A stretch of DNA of 64,000 bases from Casp-Chloro-G3 sp002816715. GTDB taxonomy: Bacteria > Chloroflexota > Dehalococcoidia > Lucifugimonadales > UBA3495. The notes below the pieces were generated by a model that was not told the origin of the DNA, ran no database searches, and worked only from the letters and a program-made list of their open reading frames with translations. How positions within the stretch are numbered: position 1 is the first letter of the stretch; every line of letters starts with the position of its first letter. Below, one piece after another: positions 18,648 to 28,482 of this stretch. The translations under genes were made by a program, and so were the position numbers. Location: contig JAQBUV010000001.1 of the NCBI GenBank assembly GCA_027623815.1, positions 62,001 through 126,000 of the forward strand, given 5' to 3'.

Positions 18648-18676
18648 TTGACAAGTGTCATTGGCATGTTTACGAT
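18648..18676 (+). promoter_or_regulatory. groESL sigma70-type promoter
   Basis: Consensus TTGACA (18648-18653), 17-base spacer, TACGAT (18671-18676). The CIRCE element starts four bases downstream, over the expected transcription start. Confidence 0.85.
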
Positions 18677-18679
18677 GAA

Positions 18680-18706
18680 TTAGCACTCTCTGCCCGAGAC
18701 TGCTAA
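18680..18706 (+). promoter_or_regulatory. CIRCE operator (HrcA site)
   Basis: TTAGCACTC, nine bases, GACTGCTAA: the CIRCE consensus with one changed base (GAC for GAG in the right arm). Its place over the transcription start fits repression by HrcA and release on heat shock. hrcA itself is not in the window. Confidence 0.9.
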
Positions 18707-18766
18707 TTTTGAATAAAAAGCAATCAAAGACTGGTGCGGAGAAACATAACAGAATAGGAGGCGAAG

Positions 18767-19066
18767 GTGGTAACTAAAGTAAAACTCCAGCCGTTGGGTG
18801 AACGGATTGTAATCAAGCCCTCAGAACAAGAGGCGCAAACTAAAGGTGGGATCTACTTGCCCGACACTGCCAAAGAGAAACCCCAAGAGGGCGAAATAGT
18901 TGCCGCGGGCCCAGGTAGAGTTACCGACGATGGGACGCGTATACCAATGGAATTGGCCGTTGGCGACAAAGTAATTTACTCAAAGTATGCCGGTACCGAA
19001 TACAAGGACGGCGACGAAGAGTACCTGATACTTCGCGAAAGCGATGTCCTGGCCAAGATATCCTAA
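18767..19066 (+). CDS. groES: Co-chaperonin GroES
   Basis: The 99-residue lid subunit of the GroEL folding chamber. It begins with GTG five bases after AGGAGG and shows [12 protein letters not shown], the mobile loop (about 22-37, [13 protein letters not shown]), GPGR and the C-terminal [13 protein letters not shown]. Upstream are a sigma70 promoter and CIRCE; groEL follows after 36 bases. Confidence 0.98.
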   Translation: MVTKVKLQPLGERIVIKPSEQEAQTKGGIYLPDTAKEKPQEGEIVAAGPGRVTDDGTRIPMELAVGDKVIYSKYAGTEYKDGDEEYLILRESDVLAKIS

Positions 19067-19087
19067 AGCACCCAGATAGTATTTTAA

Positions 19088-20722
<1,635 letters not shown>

Positions 20723-20756
20723 ACCGCTAGTAAAAGTCGGTTACACTGGACATCGA

Positions 20757-20788
20757 GACCGCCCCGTGAACACGGGGCGGTCTTTTTT
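20757..20788 (+). terminator. groESL terminator
   Basis: Perfect 12-bp GC-rich stem (GACCGCCCCGTG / CACGGGGCGGTC) followed by TTTTTT, 34 bases after the groEL stop. Confidence 0.92.
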
Positions 20789-20810
20789 GTCTTGGCAGTA
20801 GTGATCAAAT

Positions 20811-20931
20811 TTGGATCTCGTCATTCCGGCGCAAGCCGGAATCCGTCAGCGCATATCAACTTCCAGTGTATCTGGAACCGGCCTTCGCCGCTGTGACGAG
20901 CAGAGTCCCAGCCCTGACCCAGCAAGCTGAA
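20811..20931 (-). repeat. Palindromic repeat, copy B (inverted partner of copy C)
   Basis: About 121 bases. The inner part is an imperfect palindrome with ends CTCGTCA / TGACGAG (20817-20900). Read on the minus strand, the whole stretch matches the repeat at 23876-23997 nearly end to end, including a common tail (minus strand GGGACTCTGCTCGTCAC). It lies directly 3' of the CoA-transferase cluster. Confidence 0.85.
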
Positions 20932-20949
20932 TCACCACTGATTGCCCGG

Positions 20950-21621
20950 TCACAATTCGTACTCCTTCAGGTCATGGGGGATAATCAATTTGGCCTGAGT
21001 AATCTGCTGCACTGCTTCGGGAGTCCAGCCTGGTGCTACTTCCAGCAACACCAAACCCTTTGCGGTGGGCTGCATGACCGCCACGTCGGTCACGATCAAC
21101 GACACGCATTCTTTGCCGGTGATCGGGTAGGTGCATTCTTCCACTATTTTGGACTGACCCTGACGGTCGGTATGTTCCATGGCCACGATCACCGTCTTGG
21201 CGCCGGCGGCCAAGTCCATTGCCCCGCCGATGTTGCCGACGCCCCGCTCCGGCAGCATCCAGTTCGCCAAGTCTCCTTTGGCGGAAACCTGATGCGCCCC
21301 CAGCACCGTTACGTCCAGGTGGCCGCCCCGAATCATGGCGAATCCATCAACGGAACTGAAAAATGCCATGCCAGGAACCGGTTGCAGGAACTGACCGCCA
21401 GCGTTAATCAGGTCAATGTCCTGCTCCCCTTCTTCCGCCAACGGGCCGCAGTTCAGGACGCCGCTCTCGCTGTGGTAAAACACCACGCTGTCGTCCGACA
21501 CAAAGTTGGACACCAGAGTTGGGATGCCAATGCCCAGGTTAACGTAGCCGCCGTCCGGTAGCTCTTTAGCCACCCGCATGGCGACGACCTCTCGGTCTAA
21601 CCGCTCTTTGTCTTCAAACAT
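20950..21621 (-). CDS. 3-oxoacid CoA-transferase family, subunit B
   Basis: Subunit of a class I CoA-transferase that moves CoA between a donor such as succinyl-CoA and a 3-oxo or short acid. The 223-residue product has LGIGIPTLVSN, the active-site glutamate (E52) in HSESGVLNCGP, the GGHLDVTVLGA segment and the IVTDVAVM block. It is the last gene of a three-gene run, 14 bases after the fused B'-A' gene. With the separate A gene at the other end it could form a complete A+B enzyme. Confidence 0.92.
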   Translation of the reverse strand: MFEDKERLDREVVAMRVAKELPDGGYVNLGIGIPTLVSNFVSDDSVVFYHSESGVLNCGPLAEEGEQDIDLINAGGQFLQPVPGMAFFSSVDGFAMIRGGHLDVTVLGAHQVSAKGDLANWMLPERGVGNIGGAMDLAAGAKTVIVAMEHTDRQGQSKIVEECTYPITGKECVSLIVTDVAVMQPTAKGLVLLEVAPGWTPEAVQQITQAKLIIPHDLKEYEL

Positions 21622-21635
21622 GGGGCCAACGCCTG

Positions 21636-23075
21636 CTATTCATAGGGCGAGAAGTCGCTGGGTCTAATTACGATTCGATTGACGTAAATGCCGGGGGTTA
21701 TGATTGCCTCCGGGTCTAGCTTTCCCGGCTCAACCAGTTCGTCCACCTCAACCACGGTTATATCTGCTGAAGGGGCCATCACCGAGTTGAAGTTGCGAGA
21801 GGTTCCTTTGTACACCACGTTGCCCAGGGTGTCGGCTTTATGACCGCGTATGATGCAAAAATCGGCCCGAAGCGCCTCTTCCAGGACGTACTCCTTGCCG
21901 TCGATGACGCGAGTCTCTTTGCCCTCAGATATCAGCGTGCCCACGCCGGTGGGGGTATAAAAGGCGGCTACGCCCGCCCCGCCTGCCCGCAAACGCTCCG
22001 CCAATGTGCCTTGGGGCACTAACTCCAGTTCGACCTCGCCCCGACGATAGGCCAACTCAAAGGCGGTGGGGCGGGACGCGGAGGGTGACACTGGATAAGA
22101 GGCGATGGCCTTTTTGACCTGCTGGTTATCAATCAAAATAGTGTGGTCAATGGCTTGCTTCCCCGGTGGAGTACCAAAATTGACGACCCGTGCGATGCCC
22201 GCGGTGTTGCTGATAATGGTCAAATTCTTGGCCCCGTGGTCGCGCAGGGAGGTCAGCAAATAATGGGGTGTTCCACCTGGCCCGGCAAAGCCATCGATCA
22301 TCACGATGGCGCCGTCGGGTAGATCACTGAGGGCGTGCAACCCGCTGGCAAAGACCTTCTCCGAAGTTTTTAGTCTCGGTGATTTGAGGTCAGATAAGTT
22401 AAAGGCGATTTCGCGCAAGTTCGGTGAAACGGCTAGCTGCGCTCCGGTTAGAGCGATCACATCATCGGCACGCCAGCCTGCGGCAACTTCCAGTAGTTCC
22501 AGCCCTGATGCTGTAACATTGATCACCGCGATATCGGTGACGATCAGATCGACAAATCCTACGCCATCAATAGGATTGGAGCAAACTGGCACGATATTGG
22601 GCGAGCCATCGTCCCTCGAATGGAGCATCATGGCAATGACGCGACGGGCACCAGCGGCCAAATCCACCGCAAACCCTGGCCCGAACAATCCCGGAGTCTC
22701 TGAAGTTGTCCAGTGGGTAAAGTCGCCACTACGACTAACCTGTGAGGCCTGGATAATTGCCACGTCTACCTGACCCCCACGCAGCATGGCCGCCAGGTCT
22801 ACTGTACTGTGTACTGATGCTCCCGGCTGGAGATTAATCCCCGACCCATTGGAATCGACAAAACCAGTCTGGGCGGATGACTGGCCGCCCGACGAAATTC
22901 TTCCCAACAGCCCACCCTCAGTGAGAAACTGGACCGCTGCATCCGGCGGCAACTCCCCAGGAACCAGCGAAGGCAGACCTGAACCCAGGGCGACGGTCTC
23001 ACCAGGATTGAGTTCTTGGGAGACGCGCCTAGCCTGAGCGTTGGAATCTAATTTTTTAGCTGCTGGCATGGTCAC
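21636..23075 (-). CDS. Fused CoA-transferase, subunit B-like domain followed by subunit A domain
   Basis: 479 residues. Residues about 10-235 align with subunit B (GSGLPSLVP, E53 in FLTEGGLLG, RGGQVDVAI, IVTDIAVI) and about 240-479 with subunit A (MIDGFAGPGGTP, LVPQGTLAERLRAGGAG, ADTLGNVVYKG). The order B-A is the reverse of the A-B order in one-chain SCOT. The B-like half has drifted from the separate B gene but keeps a glutamate at the active-site position. Genes on either side are A (upstream) and B (downstream), so the run reads A, B'A', B: most simply two AB pairs with the inner stop lost. Confidence 0.9.
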   Translation of the reverse strand: MTMPAAKKLDSNAQARRVSQELNPGETVALGSGLPSLVPGELPPDAAVQFLTEGGLLGRISSGGQSSAQTGFVDSNGSGINLQPGASVHSTVDLAAMLRGGQVDVAIIQASQVSRSGDFTHWTTSETPGLFGPGFAVDLAAGARRVIAMMLHSRDDGSPNIVPVCSNPIDGVGFVDLIVTDIAVINVTASGLELLEVAAGWRADDVIALTGAQLAVSPNLREIAFNLSDLKSPRLKTSEKVFASGLHALSDLPDGAIVMIDGFAGPGGTPHYLLTSLRDHGAKNLTIISNTAGIARVVNFGTPPGKQAIDHTILIDNQQVKKAIASYPVSPSASRPTAFELAYRRGEVELELVPQGTLAERLRAGGAGVAAFYTPTGVGTLISEGKETRVIDGKEYVLEEALRADFCIIRGHKADTLGNVVYKGTSRNFNSVMAPSADITVVEVDELVEPGKLDPEAIITPGIYVNRIVIRPSDFSPYE

Positions 23076-23100
23076 TTATGGATGTCATATCGACCTACCT

Positions 23101-23787
23101 CTAGGACGCCGGAGTCTGTACCACCCGGTTGACGAATATTCCGGAAGAGATCACCGTCTCTGGGTCGATGCCGCCCGGGTCACAGACCCGGTCTGCTTCA
23201 GCGATGCTGACGGTGGCCGCCATTGCCATCACTGGCCCCCAGTTGCGGCCTGCCCCTAGATAGACCACATTGCCCAGGGTGTCGGCGGCATCCGCCTTGA
23301 AAAGCGCGAAGTCGGCCTTTAGCGGCAACTCCAAGATGCAGTCGCCTTGCGCAAAGGTGCGTGACTCTTTCCCATCGGCGAAACGAGTGCCAACGCCGGT
23401 GGAGATGAACACACCACCCAGTCCCGCTCCGGCCGCGCGCAACCGCTCGGCCAGAGTCCCTTGAGGCACAATCTCGATCTCAAGTTGACCGGTCTCCCAG
23501 GCGTTCTTGATTATTCCATCGTTTGCTGGTGGGAAGGGCAAGGCAGAGATCAGCTTCTTCACCTGGCCGTTGGTCACCAACTGATCAACGCCTGAGGGTT
23601 TAGCAGAATCGGGCCAAGCCCCCGGGGAGTAAACGCAGGTCAGATTCTTGACTGGCTTTTGGCACAACGCCGCAATCAGTCCTCTGGGCACTCCACAACC
23701 GGCGAAACCTCCGATCAGGACAGTGTCACCATTGGAGATGCCAGCCAGCGCGGCGTCACAAGTGGTATAAACCTTTTCCCTGGGCAA
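23101..23787 (-). CDS. 3-oxoacid CoA-transferase family, subunit A
   Basis: 228 residues, first gene of the run. It shows the family GGFAGCGVP loop, LVTNGQVKKLI, the VPQGTLAERLRAAGAG block and TGVGT, then ADTLGNVVYLGAGRN. 25 bases separate it from the fused B'-A' gene. It should pair either with the B' half of the fusion or with the separate B gene. Donor and acceptor acids cannot be told from sequence. Confidence 0.92.
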   Translation of the reverse strand: MPREKVYTTCDAALAGISNGDTVLIGGFAGCGVPRGLIAALCQKPVKNLTCVYSPGAWPDSAKPSGVDQLVTNGQVKKLISALPFPPANDGIIKNAWETGQLEIEIVPQGTLAERLRAAGAGLGGVFISTGVGTRFADGKESRTFAQGDCILELPLKADFALFKADAADTLGNVVYLGAGRNWGPVMAMAATVSIAEADRVCDPGGIDPETVISSGIFVNRVVQTPAS

Positions 23788-23875
23788 TACACTCTCCCAA
23801 TACGTTCCCAGCTTTGCCAGCGAATTTTAACAGGTATTTTAGGGCAGGTGAAGGGTCTGTTCTTGACGGTAGCGG

Positions 23876-23997
23876 TTCAACTTGCCGGGTCAGGATTGGG
23901 ACTCTGCTCGTCACACCAGCGAAGGGCGGTGTCCAGATAGACTGGTGGCCGATACTCCCTGATGGATTCCTGCTTGCGCCGGAATTACATGATCCAA
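23876..23997 (+). repeat. Palindromic repeat, copy C (inverted partner of copy B)
   Basis: About 122 bases 5' of the CoA-transferase cluster, matching copy B in opposite orientation, with the shared end GATCCAA (23991-23997). Together B and C bracket the three CoA-transferase genes as ~120 bp inverted repeats about 3 kb apart. No transposase lies between them. The remainder of 23788-24080 shows only a TTGACT box at 24027 that may be the thi promoter -35. Confidence 0.85.
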
Positions 23998-24080
23998 ACT
24001 GAACCACTACCGGGCAAACGGCCTCGTTGACTTACGGTTTTGGCAGTGCTAAGCTTCGTTTAATAATCAAATGCCATCGT

Positions 24081-24177
24081 TCTGGCGGGAGCTTGGGTAA
24101 GCCAGGCTGAGAGGGCGGCCAAAGATCGCCGCCGACCGTCTGCACCTGATCTGGGTAATGCCGGCGCAGGAATCAGA
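24081..24177 (+). promoter_or_regulatory. TPP riboswitch (THI element)
   Basis: All main blocks are present in order: GGGAGC, CTGAGAGGG, CCGACC, then CACCTGATCTGGGTAATGCC and GGCGCAGGA, closed by a TCTG/CAGA helix. It binds thiamine pyrophosphate and precedes an intrinsic terminator and thiG, so TPP should switch off the thi operon by early termination. A TTGACT box at 24027-24032 may be the promoter -35; no strong -10 is seen. Confidence 0.95.
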
Positions 24178-24194
24178 CGCTAGAAGCCTATCGC

Positions 24195-24225
24195 AACCGC
24201 CAGGAAAGCTACCTGGCGGTTTTTT
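24195..24225 (+). terminator. Riboswitch-controlled terminator
   Basis: Perfect 10-bp stem (AACCGCCAGG / CCTGGCGGTT), 7-base loop, then a T run, 17 bases after the TPP aptamer and 129 before thiG. It is the expression platform of the riboswitch. Confidence 0.9.
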
Positions 24226-24353
24226 GCACTATGCAAGATATGTACTAAACTCATACCAAGATGGGATCTACATGGATTCGTGCGTAAACTGTGCGGGTTT
24301 CACCTTGGCTTTAGTTTAGGTAGGTTAACGTAGGTTAATAAGGAGATGCTGCG

Positions 24354-25145
24354 GTGTCGGATGACCTGGTAATTGCTGGCAAACATTTCAAGTCCCGCCT
24401 GATAGTGGGGACGGGGCGATACCGTACTATGGAGGACATGGTGCAAGCCCTGGACGCTTCTGGTACCGAGATGGTCACGGTCGCCATTCGACGTTTGGAT
24501 CTGGACAACCCCAACCAAAAGACCATTCTGGACTACATTGACTGGGACCGCTACAACATTCTGCCCAACACTGCCGGATGCAAGACGGTGGCAGAAGCAC
24601 TGTTCGTAGCCCAGCTAGGTAGGGAGGTCACCAAGACCGATTTCGTCAAGCTGGAAGTGATCCCCGACGCCAAGTACCTATTCCCAGACCCAGCGGCGAC
24701 TTTGGAAGCCGCCGAGAAGCTGGTTAAAGATGGCTTCATAGTCCTGCCCTACATTCACGCCGACCCAGTTTTGGCCATGCGGCTGGAAGAGGTGGGTTGC
24801 GCCACCGTAATGCCCCTGGGCTCGGCCATCGGCTCCGGTCAAGGCATCCACACTGTTGAAGAGATACGCATAATTCTGGAACAGGCCAACATACCGGTGG
24901 TGGTAGACGCTGGACTAGCTGTGCCCTCCGACGCTTCGAAAGCGCTGGAAATGGGAGCATCGGCAGTGCTGGTCAACACCGCCATCGCCCAAGCTGAAAA
25001 TCCGGCCCTGATGGCTGAAGCCTTCAAGTTGGGAGTTGAGGCGGGCCGCAAATCCTACCTGGCCGGAAGGATACCGCTGCGGGCCAATGCCGCCGCCAGC
25101 AGCCCCACCTCCGATGTGCCGCAACCGACATCAGTGCGAAGCTGA
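24354..25145 (+). CDS. thiG: Thiazole synthase
   Basis: Forms the thiazole phosphate of thiamine from deoxyxylulose 5-phosphate, dehydroglycine and ThiS thiocarboxylate. The 263-residue TIM-barrel protein has [16 protein letters not shown], the Schiff-base lysine K99 in DFVKLEV, and the phosphate-binding [13 protein letters not shown] and [12 protein letters not shown] segments. GTG start after AAGGAGA. First gene of the riboswitch-controlled thi operon; thiE and thiS follow closely. Confidence 0.97.
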   Translation: MSDDLVIAGKHFKSRLIVGTGRYRTMEDMVQALDASGTEMVTVAIRRLDLDNPNQKTILDYIDWDRYNILPNTAGCKTVAEALFVAQLGREVTKTDFVKLEVIPDAKYLFPDPAATLEAAEKLVKDGFIVLPYIHADPVLAMRLEEVGCATVMPLGSAIGSGQGIHTVEEIRIILEQANIPVVVDAGLAVPSDASKALEMGASAVLVNTAIAQAENPALMAEAFKLGVEAGRKSYLAGRIPLRANAAASSPTSDVPQPTSVRS

Positions 25146-25149
25146 TCCC

Positions 25150-25800
25150 GTGCGCCCCGATTTACCAAATCCCTGCCTGTGCCTAGTTACTGACCGACGC
25201 ATTTGCGATGAAGCCACGCTGGTAGCGCGTATTGCTGACGCGGTGTCCGGTGGTGTGGACCTGGTGCAGCTCCGCGAGAAAGACTTGCCCGGTGGCCCAT
25301 TGCTGGAGTTGGCCCAACGGATAAGAGAGGCTATCAGTGACTCGGCGATGCTCATTATCAATGAGCGTGTTGACGTGGCCGCCGCCATTGCCGCCAACGG
25401 AGTGCAATTGGGAGAGGAAGCCCTGCCGACAATAGAAGCCCGTAAGATTCTTGGCCATGATACCCTCATCGGGCGGTCGGTGCATTCATTGGAGGGGGCG
25501 TTGCAGGCAGCAGAGCAGGGCGCCGACTTCTTGCTGGTGGGCACCATGTTTGCCAGTCGGTCTCATCCCGGGGAAGAACCAGCGGGGCCAGCACTGGTGC
25601 GGCAGATTACAGTCCGGTGTTCCTTGCCGCTGTTCGGCATTGGCGGCATTGACGCATCCAATGCTGGTCATGTCATGGACGCTGGGGCCAGCGGCGTGGC
25701 GGTGATCACCAGCATTCTGGCGTCCCCCAGCCCAAAAGAGGCGGCCCGACAAATCAAGCGCGCCATAGTGGCTTCTTCGCTGGCCGCCAGGGCAAGCTAA
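25150..25800 (+). CDS. thiE: Thiamine-phosphate synthase
   Basis: Joins hydroxymethylpyrimidine diphosphate and thiazole phosphate to thiamine phosphate. With the GTG at 25150 the product has 216 residues, the normal size; a longer in-frame reading from 25036 overlaps thiG in another frame and has no family match at its start. Seen are LVTDRR, the pyrophosphate site QLREKDLP, INERVDVA, the SRSHPG loop and GIGGIDASN. The start is four bases after the thiG stop, so coupling is likely. Confidence 0.95.
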   Translation: MRPDLPNPCLCLVTDRRICDEATLVARIADAVSGGVDLVQLREKDLPGGPLLELAQRIREAISDSAMLIINERVDVAAAIAANGVQLGEEALPTIEARKILGHDTLIGRSVHSLEGALQAAEQGADFLLVGTMFASRSHPGEEPAGPALVRQITVRCSLPLFGIGGIDASNAGHVMDAGASGVAVITSILASPSPKEAARQIKRAIVASSLAARAS

Positions 25801-25817
25801 TTGAGGAATTGCCTGTA

Positions 25818-26021
25818 GTGATTAATCTTGTAGTGAACGGCAAGCCCAGAGAGGCTGACGAAAACGTCAATCTGGAGAAGTATCTGACGACCTTCGATGT
25901 AAACCTGCGCTTTGTCGCGGTGGGCTACAACGGCGAAGTCATCAAGAAGGAGAGCTACTCCGGCATCACCCTGAACGACGGCGACACCCTGGAAATCGTG
26001 CGGCCAGTCGGTGGGGGATAG
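25818..26021 (+). CDS. thiS: Sulfur carrier protein ThiS
   Basis: Ubiquitin-fold carrier whose C-terminal Gly-Gly is thiocarboxylated and gives sulfur to ThiG. It begins MINLVVNGKPRE and ends VRPVGGG. I prefer the GTG at 25818 (67 residues) because GAGG lies 11 bases before it; the TTG at 25809 is too near that site. It follows thiE by 17 bases. No thiF or thiO is in the window, so the activating enzyme must be elsewhere. Confidence 0.93.
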   Translation: MINLVVNGKPREADENVNLEKYLTTFDVNLRFVAVGYNGEVIKKESYSGITLNDGDTLEIVRPVGGG

Positions 26022-26027
26022 CCCGGC

Positions 26028-26276
26028 ATGGCCGACGATGGCTCGCTAACAGTTGAGGCCCTCGACCCGGTGCTGATTCGGGTAGTAGGAGAGCATCAGG
26101 AAAAGGTCGTGGGATGGATGCGCGATGAACCAGGGTGCTGGGGATTCTTAGCGGGGCAGGCAGTCGCCGCTTGCCGTGCCCAGATTGATCGCCCTCTGGC
26201 AGACATCGAGCGCAGGTTGGTCTGGGATCGACTGTGGTGGTTGTTGGAGAATCTCAAAAAAGAAGTCTTGAGCTAG
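26028..26276 (+). CDS. Small unknown protein at the end of the thi operon
   Basis: 82 residues, starting MADDGSLTVEALDP. I recognise no family. It is acidic at the start and rich in Trp and Arg later (GWMRDEPGCWGFLAGQ, WDRLWWLLENLKK), looks helical and soluble, and has two Cys. It begins six bases after thiS, preceded by GGGGGA, so it belongs to the riboswitch operon and may serve thiamine synthesis. Its stop codon overlaps the stop of the convergent BNR gene. Confidence 0.7.
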   Translation: MADDGSLTVEALDPVLIRVVGEHQEKVVGWMRDEPGCWGFLAGQAVAACRAQIDRPLADIERRLVWDRLWWLLENLKKEVLS

Positions 26277-27406
26277 ACCACCACGGCGCAGTCCACCGAA
26301 TTGATCGGCGGCAGATAGTCCACCAGCAGTTCCCATTTATCACCATTGTCTCGGCTATAGAATATTTGCCCGGTGGTGGTTCCAATATAGATTCCGCACG
26401 GGTCAAGGCTGTCCGTCGCCATACCCTCCCGTAAGGAATGCAGGTAGGCGTTTTGATGGGGCAGTCCCTTAGACAATGGCTCCCAGTCCTGCCCAGCATT
26501 GCGACTGCGATACACTCTAAACTTGGCGTCGGTAACGTACCGCTGGCCGCCGCCCACGTCTTCACCCAGCGCCTGGTCTTCCGGCAGAACATATATCGTT
26601 GCCGGGTCCTGCGAGTGCAATCCCAGCACGAACCCAAACCGGGAAGGCAGACCTTCGGTCATGTCCTGCCATTCGGCTCCTCCGTTATCGCTCCGGAATA
26701 CGCCGCAGTGGTTCTGCTGGTACAACAGTCCCGGCGATGACCTGGGCGACAGCACTTTGTGGGGGCAAACTCCCAACTCCGGGAACCGGTCGCCAGGGTT
26801 GAAATCGGCGCGAACACCTTTGTTCAGCGGCGTCCAGCTTTCGCCAGCGTCAGTAGTCCCGAAAACGCCCACCGCTGACGCGCCGACCCACATTCGGGCA
26901 CTGTCGGCTGGGTCTACCACGATGCTGTGCAAGCACAGTCCCCCCAGACCAGGCTGCCATTGTTCCCTGGTTGGGTGCTGAGAAATGCCGGCAATTTCAT
27001 GCCAGGTGTTGCCAGAGTCCTCGGATTTGAACAGAGACGCTGGTTCGGCCCCGGCGTAAAGCACACCAGGTTCGGCATCGCGCCCCGGCTCGATGTGCCA
27101 TAGCCTTTTGACTGTCTGGTCATCTCCGCCGGAAAAGCGGGGCTGTACCTCAGATTGAGTCCAGGCGCCGCCCAGGTCATCGGTGTATTCCAGTTGCGGC
27201 CCCCAGATCATGTAGTTAGAGGCGGAGAAAATGCGGCCCGCGTTACGATGGTCATAGGCCAGATGAAATACATCCGCCCCGGCATTATGCAATTCAGACA
27301 TCTCCCATTTCCGGCGGGTGGGGTCGCTGGAAAGAATGAAGGAGCCTTTTCGGGTGCCCACCAGAAGAATCACGTCTCCACGGCGGGCGGTTGTACGGTT
27401 AGTCAT
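26273..27406 (-). CDS. BNR/Asp-box beta-propeller protein
   Basis: 377 residues with about six Asp-box repeats of the S-x-D-x-G-x-x-W type (TDDLGGAW, SEDSGNTW, TTDAGESW, RSDNGGAEW, SRNAGQDW, SRDNGDKW), as in sialidase-fold and sortilin-type propellers. It starts GDVILLVGTRKGSF. No signal peptide is seen, so it is probably cytoplasmic, and sialidase catalytic residues are not evident; a binding or structural role is more likely than hydrolysis. AGGAGG lies 12 bases before the ATG. It stands alone and ends on top of the thi operon's last gene. Confidence 0.85.
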   Translation of the reverse strand: MTNRTTARRGDVILLVGTRKGSFILSSDPTRRKWEMSELHNAGADVFHLAYDHRNAGRIFSASNYMIWGPQLEYTDDLGGAWTQSEVQPRFSGGDDQTVKRLWHIEPGRDAEPGVLYAGAEPASLFKSEDSGNTWHEIAGISQHPTREQWQPGLGGLCLHSIVVDPADSARMWVGASAVGVFGTTDAGESWTPLNKGVRADFNPGDRFPELGVCPHKVLSPRSSPGLLYQQNHCGVFRSDNGGAEWQDMTEGLPSRFGFVLGLHSQDPATIYVLPEDQALGEDVGGGQRYVTDAKFRVYRSRNAGQDWEPLSKGLPHQNAYLHSLREGMATDSLDPCGIYIGTTTGQIFYSRDNGDKWELLVDYLPPINSVDCAVVV

Positions 27407-27457
27407 GAGGATTCTGCCCTCCTAAACAACTAGTGAACGACTGGCCCATTCTAACAT

Positions 27458-28423
27458 TTAGGGGACGAGAATTACTTTTCCTCGGGTTCCCCGATTTGAC
27501 AGATGTTGGTGCGCTTTGGCAACTTCAGACATGGGCAAAACCTGGTCGACAATCAGCTTGGCCTGGCCGCTGGCAATCATTGGAAATAGCTCGGCCATCG
27601 CTGATTTGTGATCCAGTTTGCCCACTGGGGAACGACCCATACTGAACCCGATGATGGTGCGGTTGGCCGAGGTGAAATCGCCGGAAGGGATGTTGGCCGG
27701 AGACCCGGAGGCGTTGCCGTAGCTAATCAACCGCCCGTAAGTTGCCACGCACTTGACACTTTTCTCCAGCACCGGGCCGCCGACACACTCCAGCACCAGA
27801 TCAACGCCTTTGCCGCCGGTCAATTCCTGCACTTTTGTCTCAAAGTCTTCGGTGGTGTAATTGATGGTCTCGTCGGCGCCCAGCGACCGGCTCAAGTCCA
27901 GCTTGTCTTGAGTGGATGCGGTGGTTATAACCCGCGCGCCCCAGGCTTTCGCCAATTGGGTCGCCACGGTGCCAACCCCTGAAGCGCCCGCTTGAATCAG
28001 CACCGTGTCCCCAGCCTGCATTTGGCCCCGAGACTTGAGCAGGTGGTAGGCGGTGAGAAACACCAGGGGCATTCCGCCCGCCTGTACTGGGTCGGTGGTT
28101 TCCGGATAGGGAAAGACCAGGTTGGCGTTCACTGCCACGTACTCGGCGTTGCCCTGAGGACCCATCGCCATCACCCGCTGACCTACGGTCAGGCCGGTAA
28201 CATCACCGCCCAACTCCACGATCGTCCCGGCGGCTTCCAGCCCCAACGTTGAGGGCAAGTCTGGCCCCGGATAGCCCCCCTTGCGCCGCATGATATCAGC
28301 GTAGTTAACCCCGGAGGAATCCACTTTGATCAAGACCTGGTGCGGGCTGGGTTTGGGCGTGGGAGTCTCTTCCCATTTGAGTACATTCAGGTCGCCGAAT
28401 TCGTGAATTCTCACCGCTTTCAT
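27458..28423 (-). CDS. Zinc-free quinone oxidoreductase (MDR superfamily)
   Basis: 321-residue NADPH-dependent reductase of the quinone oxidoreductase/zeta-crystallin group. It has a GroES-like N-terminal domain (SGVNYADIMRRKGGYPG), the Rossmann motif AGASGVGTVATQLAK and a C-terminal segment with NRTIIGFSMG. The cysteine zinc ligands of alcohol dehydrogenases are absent. CAGGAG precedes the ATG. It is downstream of a D-2-hydroxyacid dehydrogenase gene on the same strand (59 bases), perhaps cotranscribed. Confidence 0.92.
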   Translation of the reverse strand: MKAVRIHEFGDLNVLKWEETPTPKPSPHQVLIKVDSSGVNYADIMRRKGGYPGPDLPSTLGLEAAGTIVELGGDVTGLTVGQRVMAMGPQGNAEYVAVNANLVFPYPETTDPVQAGGMPLVFLTAYHLLKSRGQMQAGDTVLIQAGASGVGTVATQLAKAWGARVITTASTQDKLDLSRSLGADETINYTTEDFETKVQELTGGKGVDLVLECVGGPVLEKSVKCVATYGRLISYGNASGSPANIPSGDFTSANRTIIGFSMGRSPVGKLDHKSAMAELFPMIASGQAKLIVDQVLPMSEVAKAHQHLSNRGTRGKVILVP

Positions 28424-28482
28424 TCAATGCTCCTGTAATGCTCCTGATCAGCGTATGTCCGTGAATAAAATTAATCTCGTCG

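Noticed and set aside
20866..21561. Plus-strand ORF over repeat B and the CoA-transferase B gene
   Set aside because: Its start translates the palindromic repeat (AFAAVTSRVP-type peptide) and the rest is antisense to a clear gene.
20811..23997. Composite transposon around the CoA-transferase genes
   Set aside because: There are inverted repeats but no transposase, recombinase or flanking target duplication, so I report only the bracketing repeats.
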